NCBI RefSeq assembly: GCF_900108475.1
Contig: NZ_FNWO01000007.1
Location: forward strand, 1 to 64,000
From: Magnetospirillum fulvum
Lineage (GTDB): Bacteria; Pseudomonadota; Alphaproteobacteria; Rhodospirillales; Magnetospirillaceae
Length of the DNA: 64,000 nt
Direction of reading: 5' to 3'
Shown here: one piece after another, positions 53,871 through 61,276 of the stretch
Numbering within the stretch: position 1 is the first letter of the stretch
Layout of the letters: the number at the start of each line of letters is the position of its first letter
The notes under the pieces: generated by a model
Seen by the model: the letters and a program-made list of their open reading frames with translations, nothing else
Told to the model about the DNA's origin: nothing
Databases searched by the model: none
Program-made: the position numbers and the translations under genes

Positions 53871-54065
53871 CGTTTGAAATCACGCCGAAGGCGGGGCACG
53901 GCCCCGATCCCGGGACCACCCGCCGTGGCTTTGCCAGACGTCTTGACTCTCACGTACCATTCCCCCTGACCATCCGCTTTTCCGACCGAAGGACGGCCCC
54001 CCCGTCCCCGCCAGAATAAGCCTTGCGCGCCCGCAGAACTATAGGCGAGAAATTGCGGCGGCTCT

Positions 54066-55304
54066 ATGATGACCGAGGCCCTCCCCCCTTCCGTCTACTC
54101 TGAAAGGTCCGCCTTGTCCGCCCTGCCCCCGGCTCCCCGCTCCGACATCGTTGCGATGTTGGACCGTCTGGTCGCGTTCGACACCACCAGCCGCAACAGC
54201 AACCTTGCCCTGATCGAGATGGCGGCGGAATTGTTGAGCGGACTGGGGGCCACGACCCGGCTGACCTGGAACGACGGCGCGACCAAGGCCAATCTGTTTG
54301 CGACACTTGGCCCGGCCGACCGGCCCGGCATTGTTCTGTCCGGCCATAGCGACGTCGTCCCGGTCGATGGCCAGGATTGGAGCAGCGATCCGTTCCGGCT
54401 CGATGCCCGCGACGGGCGTCTGTACGGTCGCGGCACCGCCGACATGAAGGGGTTTCTCGCCGCCGCCCTCGCCTTCGCCCCCGATTTCGCCGCAGCCCCG
54501 CTGACGATGCCGATTCATTTCGCCCTGTCCTACGACGAGGAAGTCGGCTGCATCGGAGTGCGGCGGCTGATCGACGACCTTACCGGGCTGGAGGTGCGTC
54601 CGCGTCTGTGCATCGTCGGCGAACCGACCCAAATGACCCTGGTCAGCGGCCACAAGGGCAAGAAGAGCGTTCGCTGTCAGATTCTCGGCCACGAATGTCA
54701 TTCCGCCCTCAACGATCAGGGCGTCAACGCGGTCGAGATCGCCGCCGAGATCGTGGCGCGGCTGCGGGCGATGCAGCGCCGCCTGCGCGAGACCGGACCG
54801 TTCGAGTCGGGCTATAGCCCTCCCTACACCACCGTCCATACCGGAACGATCAAAGGCGGCACCGCGCTCAACATCGTCCCCGGTGAATGCAGCTTCGAAT
54901 TCGAAATCCGCAACCTGCCCCGCCACGACCCCGAATTGCTGATGGCGGAAATCCGCAGTTGGACCCAGGATCTGATTCCCGAAATGCTGGCCGTATCCGA
55001 CCATGCCGGGATCATCCTCAATGAAAACAACACCACCGCCGGTCTCGACATGGACCCGGACGATCCGGCGGTGCGCTTGGCTTTGTCGCTGTCGGGCGGC
55101 AACGATACCGGCTATCTCGCCTATACCACCGAGGCCGGTCTGTTCCAGAAAAGCGGCATCCCTGCCGTGGTCTGCGGCCCGGGCAATATCGAACAAGCCC
55201 ACAAGGCCGACGAATTCGTCAGCCTCGACCAGCTCGCCCACTGCGAATCCTTCCTCGGCCGCCTGCTCGATTACGTCACCGCTCCGCAATCCGGCCGGTT
55301 CTAG
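54066..55304 (+). CDS. argE: Acetylornithine deacetylase ArgE
   Basis: The protein has 412 residues and is an M20-family zinc enzyme. LSGHSDVVPVDGQDW gives the first His, GRGTADMKGFLAAAL the bridging Asp, YDEEVGCIGVRRL the catalytic Glu pair, and NIEQAHKADEFV the last His. It removes the acetyl group from N-acetylornithine in arginine synthesis. Two tandem ATGs (54066, 54069) are possible starts with no obvious ribosome site. The stop overlaps that of the convergent HTH gene by 4 bases. Confidence 0.9.
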   Translation: MMTEALPPSVYSERSALSALPPAPRSDIVAMLDRLVAFDTTSRNSNLALIEMAAELLSGLGATTRLTWNDGATKANLFATLGPADRPGIVLSGHSDVVPVDGQDWSSDPFRLDARDGRLYGRGTADMKGFLAAALAFAPDFAAAPLTMPIHFALSYDEEVGCIGVRRLIDDLTGLEVRPRLCIVGEPTQMTLVSGHKGKKSVRCQILGHECHSALNDQGVNAVEIAAEIVARLRAMQRRLRETGPFESGYSPPYTTVHTGTIKGGTALNIVPGECSFEFEIRNLPRHDPELLMAEIRSWTQDLIPEMLAVSDHAGIILNENNTTAGLDMDPDDPAVRLALSLSGGNDTGYLAYTTEAGLFQKSGIPAVVCGPGNIEQAHKADEFVSLDQLAHCESFLGRLLDYVTAPQSGRF

Positions 55305-56284
55305 CCGTTCGGATTACGGGCGGCGGAGCGGGTTCGCTCTCCTCGCTTCAAATGCTTGTGGACGGCTTGGCGGCTGATCCCCAATTCCTGTCCGATCCGG
55401 GCCAGCGACCAGGAGGGGTGTTCAGCCTTGAGGCGGAGGATGCGGGCATGGCTCCCGCTGTCGGGATCACGCAGCAGAGGCGTTGTTCCCGCCTCCGTCA
55501 GGTCGTCGAGCAGAATCCGATAGCCGCTGCCGTCATCGCCGCCCCGCTCGACCCAATATTCGAGACGCGCGATCAGGTCGGCCGGACCGGTGGCAGGCAG
55601 ATCGCCGCGCCACATCCGCTCGACCAGCCAATGGCGGGCGGCGCAGGCGGTGGGAAGCCCGGCACTGCCGGGACCGTCGCCGATCAGGTCGAGTTCGGTC
55701 TTGCGCTGCTCCCAGGCCCGGCATTCGTCGCGAGCAGCGGCAATCGTAGACGGCAGCGGCAGGGCAGCGGCGACCAGGACGCGCAGAGCCTCGGGCGGTT
55801 CGTGCCAGGGCAGATGCCAGCCGCTCAAGGGGGCGTGGCAATCCTCCTCGGCACCGGGCTCGGCCAAGGTCCGACCGGCTTCGATCAACGTCGTTTCGGC
55901 GGCGGTGGGAGCCAGAGCCGCCGCTTCACTGCCATAACGGGCGATCAAAGCCGCCCGCTCGGCCTCGCGGCTGCCGCTCCGCTGGCGGCGCAGACGGGCG
56001 GCGCGGATCATCCCCCCGGGATCGGCGGCTTCGTCGCGCAGACGCAACGACCGCACGGCGGACTCGACCGAGCCGGGAGCTGTAGTTTCTATTTTGCTGG
56101 CCAGCGCCGCGAATCCGGCCTGATAGCCGCCCCAAACAGCTTGGCACAGCGATTGGGCCGCCGCAAACGCGGTGTCCTGAGCGGACTCGTCCGGGGATTC
56201 ATAGCGATCGATCAGCCGGTCGAGCAGCGACAGGGCCTCGGCCTCGCGATTGCGCGCTCCCCCTTCGTCGGATTTTTCTGCCAT
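55301..56284 (-). CDS. Orphan protein with C-terminal helix-turn-helix
   Basis: The protein has 327 residues. The C-terminal 45 residues form a helix-turn-helix (ARILRLKAEHPSWSLARIGQ, then ELGISRQAVHKHL) followed by a basic tail. The first 280 residues are Ala/Arg/Glu-rich and helical, with Trp-containing patches such as CHAPLSGWHLPWHEPPEALR. No known sensor domain is recognised. ATG 56284 is preferred over TTG 56290. It may be a DNA-binding regulator. No target is evident, and the divergent unknown gene at 56440 is the nearest candidate. Confidence 0.75.
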   Translation of the reverse strand: MAEKSDEGGARNREAEALSLLDRLIDRYESPDESAQDTAFAAAQSLCQAVWGGYQAGFAALASKIETTAPGSVESAVRSLRLRDEAADPGGMIRAARLRRQRSGSREAERAALIARYGSEAAALAPTAAETTLIEAGRTLAEPGAEEDCHAPLSGWHLPWHEPPEALRVLVAAALPLPSTIAAARDECRAWEQRKTELDLIGDGPGSAGLPTACAARHWLVERMWRGDLPATGPADLIARLEYWVERGGDDGSGYRILLDDLTEAGTTPLLRDPDSGSHARILRLKAEHPSWSLARIGQELGISRQAVHKHLKRGERTRSAARNPNG

Positions 56285-56439
56285 TGTCAAACCGTTGCCA
56301 AACCACCGCTTGCGAGAGTGCGAGAGCGCCGCCCCGCAGTCAACCTCGGATTGACATGGGTGTTTCCCTTATCAGCTGTACCCGACGGAGGCGGTCGCCT
56401 ATGATGGCTGTCTTCCGGGGACGAAAAGGAGCCGGGACC

Positions 56440-56994
56440 ATGTCGCCATCGGGGGACGTCGAAAGCAGAGCGATCCAGATTCTTCTGTCCGCCCGTGCCG
56501 TCGCGGAGGATATGGAGCGGTATCGGCAACATCTCGGCGCGGGTGGTCTGACACCCGCTTTGGCCGATCTGCTCAGCGACAAGTTAGAAGATGCAACGGC
56601 GCGGCTCAGCAATCTGATTTCGCTGGCAATCGCCGAGGTCAACCATTCGTCCGACCTGACCTTCCGCAGCCATTTCGACGCCCTGCTGCGCGACGTGCGG
56701 GGGCGCTGGGTTCAACTCCATCTCAAGAAGATCGAAACGCGGCTGGCCTATATCGACCGCCAAGCCTCCGACACCCTGTCGTCCGGGGTGCATCGCCTGG
56801 GGCTGGCGCAGCGACTGGAACAAGCCTACGCCGAGGTTCACACCACCTTGGTCGCGATGGACGCGCTTGAGTCTCCCGGTCTGGAGCGCCACGTCCTCGA
56901 CGAGGTTCTGGCCAAGATCGCCTGTCTGGCCGAGCTTGAAAACGAGACATTCCGATTGCTCGACCTCAATCGGAAATCCGGACGGCCGCGCTAG
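56440..56994 (+). CDS. Unknown helical cytoplasmic protein
   Basis: The protein has 184 residues, starting at ATG 56440 with AAAGGAG eight bases upstream. Earlier in-frame ATGs at 56401 and 56404 lack a site. It is predicted to be all alpha-helical (for example LSDKLEDATARLSNLISLAI and RLEQAYAEVHTTLVAMDALE) with no membrane segment or cysteine motif beyond a single Cys. I recognise no family. It is divergent from the HTH gene and 69 bases before gabD. Confidence 0.65.
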   Translation: MSPSGDVESRAIQILLSARAVAEDMERYRQHLGAGGLTPALADLLSDKLEDATARLSNLISLAIAEVNHSSDLTFRSHFDALLRDVRGRWVQLHLKKIETRLAYIDRQASDTLSSGVHRLGLAQRLEQAYAEVHTTLVAMDALESPGLERHVLDEVLAKIACLAELENETFRLLDLNRKSGRPR

Positions 56995-57063
56995 CAAGCC
57001 GTGGCGGGGCCGGGCCGACCGGTATAGGCTGATACATCCCCCCAACCGATCCCGGACCAAGCC

Positions 57064-58521
57064 ATGCTTTCCCTTGCCGATCAGACCTTGCTGCGAAACC
57101 GGGCCTATATCGACGGACTGTGGTGCGACGCGGAATCCGGCGCGACCTTTGCCGTCACCAACCCCGCCGATGGAACGCTTTTGGCGTCTGTCCCGGCGAT
57201 GGGAGCGGCCGAGACCCGTCGCGCCATCGCCGCCGCCGACCGCGCCCTCCCCGCCTGGAAAGCCAAGACCGCCAAGGAGCGATCGCAGCTTTTGCGGCGC
57301 TGGTACGACCTGTTGATGGCGGCCCAGGACGATCTTGCCCTGCTGCTGACCGCCGAACAGGGCAAGCCGCTGGCCGAAGCACGGGGCGAGATCGTCTATG
57401 GTGCCGCTTTCGTCGAATGGTTCGCCGAAGAAGCCAAGCGGGTTTACGGCGAGGTCATCCCCGAACATGCCCAGGGCAAGCGGATCGTCGTCACCAAGGA
57501 AGCGGTCGGAGTCGCGGCGGCGATCACGCCCTGGAATTTCCCGAGCGCGATGATCACCCGCAAATGCGCCCCGGCGCTGGCGGCGGGCTGCACCGTCGTC
57601 ATCAAGCCCGCCGAGGACACCCCACTGTCGGCGCTGGCGCTGGCGATGTTGGCCGAGCGGGCGGGGATTCCGCCGGGGGTGTTCAATGTCGTTACCGCTG
57701 GCGACCCGGCCGCAGTAGGCGGCGAGTTGACCGCCAGTCCGGTCGTGCGGGCGTTAAGCTTTACCGGCTCGACCGAGATCGGCAAGCTGCTGATGCGTCA
57801 ATGCGCCGGAACGGTCAAGAAGCTGAGCCTGGAACTGGGCGGCAACGCCCCGTTCATCGTTTTTGACGATGCCGACCTCGATCAGGCGGTGACCGGGGCG
57901 ATTGCCTCGAAATACCGCAATGCCGGACAGACCTGCGTCTGCGCCAACCGCTTCCTGATCCAAGACGGCATCTACGATGCCTTCGCGGCGAAGTTAACCG
58001 AGGCGGCGGCAAAGCTGACCGTCGGTCCCGGCCTCACCACCACCAGCCAGCAGGGGCCGCTGATCAACGAAGAGGCGATTGCCAAGGTCGAGCGCCACAT
58101 CGCCGACGCGGTCGCCAAGGGGGCGCAGGTGGCGCTGGGCGGACGGCGCCATTCGCTGGGCGGCACTTTCTTCGAGCCGACCATCCTGACCGGGGTCACC
58201 CCCGATATGCTGTCGGCGCGGGAAGAAATCTTTGGCCCGGTTGCGCCGCTGTTCCGCTTCAACACCGAAGAGGACGCGATCCGGATCGCCAACGACACCG
58301 AATTCGGTCTGGCCGCCTATTTCTACGCCCGCGACATCGGGCGGGTATGGCGGGTTGCGCGCGCGCTCGAATACGGCATCGTCGGAATCAACGATGGCAG
58401 CATCTCGACCGAAGTCGCTCCGTTCGGGGGAATGAAGGAATCCGGTCTCGGCCGCGAAGGATCGAAGCACGGGATCGAGGAGTTCCTCGAAACCAAATAT
58501 CTGTGCATGGGCGGCCTCTGA
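57064..58521 (+). CDS. gabD: NAD(P)-dependent succinate-semialdehyde dehydrogenase
   Basis: The protein has 485 residues of the aldehyde dehydrogenase superfamily. AAITPWNFPSAMITRKCAPA, LSFTGSTEIGKLLMRQCAGT and LELGGNAPFIVFDDADLDQA, with the general-base Glu, lead to NAGQTCVCANRF, where the catalytic Cys sits. These match the GabD subgroup. It oxidises succinate semialdehyde to succinate. It stands without a GABA transaminase. A GC-rich hairpin follows it. Confidence 0.92.
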   Translation: MLSLADQTLLRNRAYIDGLWCDAESGATFAVTNPADGTLLASVPAMGAAETRRAIAAADRALPAWKAKTAKERSQLLRRWYDLLMAAQDDLALLLTAEQGKPLAEARGEIVYGAAFVEWFAEEAKRVYGEVIPEHAQGKRIVVTKEAVGVAAAITPWNFPSAMITRKCAPALAAGCTVVIKPAEDTPLSALALAMLAERAGIPPGVFNVVTAGDPAAVGGELTASPVVRALSFTGSTEIGKLLMRQCAGTVKKLSLELGGNAPFIVFDDADLDQAVTGAIASKYRNAGQTCVCANRFLIQDGIYDAFAAKLTEAAAKLTVGPGLTTTSQQGPLINEEAIAKVERHIADAVAKGAQVALGGRRHSLGGTFFEPTILTGVTPDMLSAREEIFGPVAPLFRFNTEEDAIRIANDTEFGLAAYFYARDIGRVWRVARALEYGIVGINDGSISTEVAPFGGMKESGLGREGSKHGIEEFLETKYLCMGGL

Positions 58522-58537
58522 ACGACCGCAGGGCGGC

Positions 58538-58558
58538 GGCGGGGGAAAGACCCCCGCC
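58538..58558. terminator. GC-rich hairpin after gabD
   Basis: GGCGGGGG (58538-58545) and CCCCCGCC (58551-58558) form a perfect 8-bp stem with a 5-base loop, followed by GGCTTTCCC rather than a long T run. It lies between the convergent gabD and MBL hydrolase genes. Confidence 0.5.
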
Positions 58559-58573
58559 CCGGCTTTCCCGTTC

Positions 58574-59230
58574 CTAACTGGCCAAAGCCCACCACCGCCG
58601 CGCCTCGGCGACGCTCCAGCCCGGACCGTGGCCGCAAAACAGCATCGCGTCCTCGGCAACCAGACCCAGCAGGCGGTCGATCGATTCCCACAGCTTGTGC
58701 TCGCTGCCGCCGGGCAGATCGGTCCGCCCGACCCCACCCCGGAACAGGGTGTCCCCAGTCAGAACGAACGGCCCAAAATCGTAGCAGACTCCCCCCGGAC
58801 TGTGGCCCGGAGTGTGGATCACCCGGATCTCGGCCCCGCCCAGATGTTCGAGCGGCTCGCCGCTGAAGGTTTCCAGCCGCGCCGGACCGGGCTGGGACTG
58901 GCCGGTAAAAGCGCGGTTGAGATCGCTGGCGGCGGCGATCACCGGACTCTCGTCGATATGGGCGCGGGTCGAGATGCCGAACGCGCGCTCCAGCGCCGCC
59001 GCCGCCCCGAGATGATCGGGATGGCCGTGGGTCAGCAATATCCCCGCCGGAGTTCCACCGATCGCCGTCACCGCCTCAAGCAGACGGGGCGCGTCACCAC
59101 CGGGATCGACGATTGCCAGCGCGCCGCTGGGCCGATGGCTCACCAGATAACAATTTTCGTACCAGGGCGGACTGGTCACCACCACCGACAGGGAAAAATC
59201 GCCGAATTCGCCAAGATGCTGATGAGCCAT
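58574..59230 (-). CDS. MBL-fold metallo-hydrolase (glyoxalase II-like)
   Basis: The protein has 218 residues. The metal motif is LLTHGHPDHLGAAA. Further ligands are His in IHTPGHSPGGVCY, Asp in FVLTGDTLFRGGVGRTDLPG and His in FCGHGPG. The overall layout matches the small glyoxalase II-like / YcbL group that hydrolyses thioesters. ATG 59230 is preferred over GTG 59245, whose purine-rich site is too close. The substrate is not known. Confidence 0.9.
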   Translation of the reverse strand: MAHQHLGEFGDFSLSVVVTSPPWYENCYLVSHRPSGALAIVDPGGDAPRLLEAVTAIGGTPAGILLTHGHPDHLGAAAALERAFGISTRAHIDESPVIAAASDLNRAFTGQSQPGPARLETFSGEPLEHLGGAEIRVIHTPGHSPGGVCYDFGPFVLTGDTLFRGGVGRTDLPGGSEHKLWESIDRLLGLVAEDAMLFCGHGPGWSVAEARRWWALAS

Positions 59231-59286
59231 CGATCCGTATTTCACCTTCCAAGGGGGAACCGTCGTCCAATTAGGACGGCAACAGC

Positions 59287-59853
59287 TTACCTTTTCCGGC
59301 CAAGATCGGGCAGAAATTGACTCATCGTGCGCGGATCGGATTGCGCCGGGGCGGCGGGGGCAACCGTGGAAACGGCGGCAGATGGATCCCCCAGCGGGAT
59401 CGGTTCCTGGGCCGGGGCAGAGCCCGAAGGCGAAGACGGACTCTTAAGATCGCCGCGCAAGGCATCAATCTGGCTCTCGAGTTGGGCGATGAGGAGGCGG
59501 TCGCGCTCGATTGCGGCACTCCATTCGGCCCGGTCGCGCCGGACCTGCGCGTTGATTCCTTCAAGAGAATTGTTCAGAGGCAGGGCTAACGCCTCGAATT
59601 TACGGCCATTTTCCGTTTCCAGCGCGACCTTGATCTTCTCGATTTCCTCGATCAGATCGCGCTTGATCCAGCGGCTTTTCTTGTCGAGATCCTCGGCCAT
59701 CTTGCCCAGACGGGCGTCGATGTCGGCGCTGATCTGCACCTTCAGTTCATAGGCGTTCTTGACCAGACTGGACATGTACATCACCAGCCCGCCGCCGATC
59801 ACCAAGATCACGGCGGCGGCAAGACTGACGATGATGACGCTCGACATGGACAT
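59287..59853 (-). CDS. Membrane-anchored coiled-coil protein of unknown function
   Basis: The protein has 188 residues. One N-terminal membrane helix (about 5-28) is followed by a long charged coiled coil (about 33-140; KMAEDLDKKSRWIKRDLIEE) and a Pro/Ala/Ser-rich tail. No enzymatic motif is seen. ATG 59853 or ATG 59847 may be the start, neither with a clear ribosome site. The layout resembles membrane-tethered scaffolds but no family is recognised. Confidence 0.65.
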   Translation of the reverse strand: MSMSSVIIVSLAAAVILVIGGGLVMYMSSLVKNAYELKVQISADIDARLGKMAEDLDKKSRWIKRDLIEEIEKIKVALETENGRKFEALALPLNNSLEGINAQVRRDRAEWSAAIERDRLLIAQLESQIDALRGDLKSPSSPSGSAPAQEPIPLGDPSAAVSTVAPAAPAQSDPRTMSQFLPDLGRKR

Positions 59854-60053
59854 CGGAGATGGGCCGCAAGGCTATGGCGTGGGAACCGGACGATACTTTG
59901 GGTCAAACCCGCCGGGGATGCAAGACGAACGGCCCGCTGTTCAGTCCGTCGAAAAAACACCGCCTGGATAGAACGGTCAGATCGTTAGTCAAGTTGCGCC
60001 TGAACCACGGCTGGCGCACAGTGCCGCCGGTTTCATCCCGGAGGTTTACGATC

Positions 60054-61247
60054 ATGGAATTCGCGCCGGCCCCCACGATTTCCCCTGCTTCGGCGCGGGC
60101 ATCGCTGGCCTTTTCCTGCGCCGGTCATGCCTATTCCCACATTTTCGAACCGATTTTCTTCATTGTCGCCCTGGTGCTGCCGGGCGAGTTCGGCATGTCG
60201 TATGAAGAGGTGCTGACCCTCATCATCGCCGGAAAGCTGCTCTATGGTCTGCTCGCCCCGCTGGCGGGATGGCTGGGCGACCGCTGGAGCACGGTCGGGA
60301 TGATGGCGCTTTACTTCCTTGGCCTGGGCGGAGCGGCGGTGGCAGCGGGACTGGCGACCGGGCCGCTCAGCCTTGCGGTCGCGCTGGGTCTGGTCGGGCT
60401 GTTCGGCTCGATCTATCACCCGGTCGGCATTTCGTGGCTGTTGAGCAACGCGATCGACAAGGGCAAGGCGATCGGCATCAACGGGGTGTTCGGCGGCGTC
60501 GGCCCGGCCCTGGCCGGGTTGACGGCAGGCTTCCTGATCGCACTGTGGGGCTGGCGCGCCGCCTTTCTGATCCCCGGACTGGTGGTCGTCGCAACCGGGA
60601 TCGTCTTTGTCATCTTTCTCGCCTGCGGTCTGGTGGTCGAGGCCAAAATCGACCGCAAGCCCGAACCGACGCCCCATCGCGGCGACACGGTGCGGGCCGG
60701 ATTGGTGCTGTCGGTAACGATGTTGTGCGCCGGGCTGATCTATCAGGCGACCCAGCCGGTGCTGCCCAAGCTGTTCGAGGAACGGCTGGGCGAGACTGGA
60801 ATCCTGGCGGCGGCGGGCGGCGTGACCGTGGTCTATCTGCTGGCCGGGCTGACCCAGATCCTTGCCGGTCATCTCGCCGACAAGATGTCGCCGCGGCGGA
60901 TCTATGTCGCGGCGGCGCTGTTGCAGGTACCGATGCTGATCGGGCTGGCCTATGCCTCGGGACTGGGGCTGCTGGTCGTCGCGACCCTGGCCGTCGTCTT
61001 CAACATGGCGGCGATCCCGGCCGAAAACCTGCTGCTGTCCCGCTACAGCCCGCCGGGATGGCGCGGCACCGCGCTTGGCCTCAAATTCGTCCTGGGCTTC
61101 GGCGTGTCGGGTCTCGGCGTACCGATGGTGTCGTTGATCCGGGGCAGCACCGGCAGCTTCGAACTGGTGTTCCTGATTCTGGCAGGGGCGGCCTTGGTGA
61201 TCGCGGCGGCGGCGGCGTTGCTGCCCACCGAACGCAAGACGGTCTGA
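60054..61247 (+). CDS. MFS transporter (fosmidomycin-resistance-like)
   Basis: The protein has 397 residues with about twelve membrane helices. AGHAYSHIFEPIFFIVALVL, the loop LAPLAGWLGDRWSTVGMM and the IYHPVGISWLLSN region are MFS-type and resemble the Fsr subgroup. ILAGHLADKMSPRRIYVAAA is the second-half loop motif. It probably exports a small drug-like compound. ATG 60054 has GGAGG nine bases upstream. The longer upstream open frame is rejected. Confidence 0.9.
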   Translation: MEFAPAPTISPASARASLAFSCAGHAYSHIFEPIFFIVALVLPGEFGMSYEEVLTLIIAGKLLYGLLAPLAGWLGDRWSTVGMMALYFLGLGGAAVAAGLATGPLSLAVALGLVGLFGSIYHPVGISWLLSNAIDKGKAIGINGVFGGVGPALAGLTAGFLIALWGWRAAFLIPGLVVVATGIVFVIFLACGLVVEAKIDRKPEPTPHRGDTVRAGLVLSVTMLCAGLIYQATQPVLPKLFEERLGETGILAAAGGVTVVYLLAGLTQILAGHLADKMSPRRIYVAAALLQVPMLIGLAYASGLGLLVVATLAVVFNMAAIPAENLLLSRYSPPGWRGTALGLKFVLGFGVSGLGVPMVSLIRGSTGSFELVFLILAGAALVIAAAAALLPTERKTV

Positions 61248-61275
61248 GCGACATCACCGCCAAGGGAAATGTCGC
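61248..61275. terminator. Hairpin between convergent MFS and GGDEF/EAL genes
   Basis: GCGACAT (61248-61254) and ATGTCGC (61269-61275) form a 7-bp stem in the 29-base gap between stops. No T run follows. Confidence 0.35.
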
Positions 61276-61276
61276 C

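Noticed and set aside
59859-60053. 65-residue N-terminal extension of the MFS transporter
   Set aside because: The extension is basic and unlike transporter sequence, whereas ATG 60054 has GGAGG at good distance.
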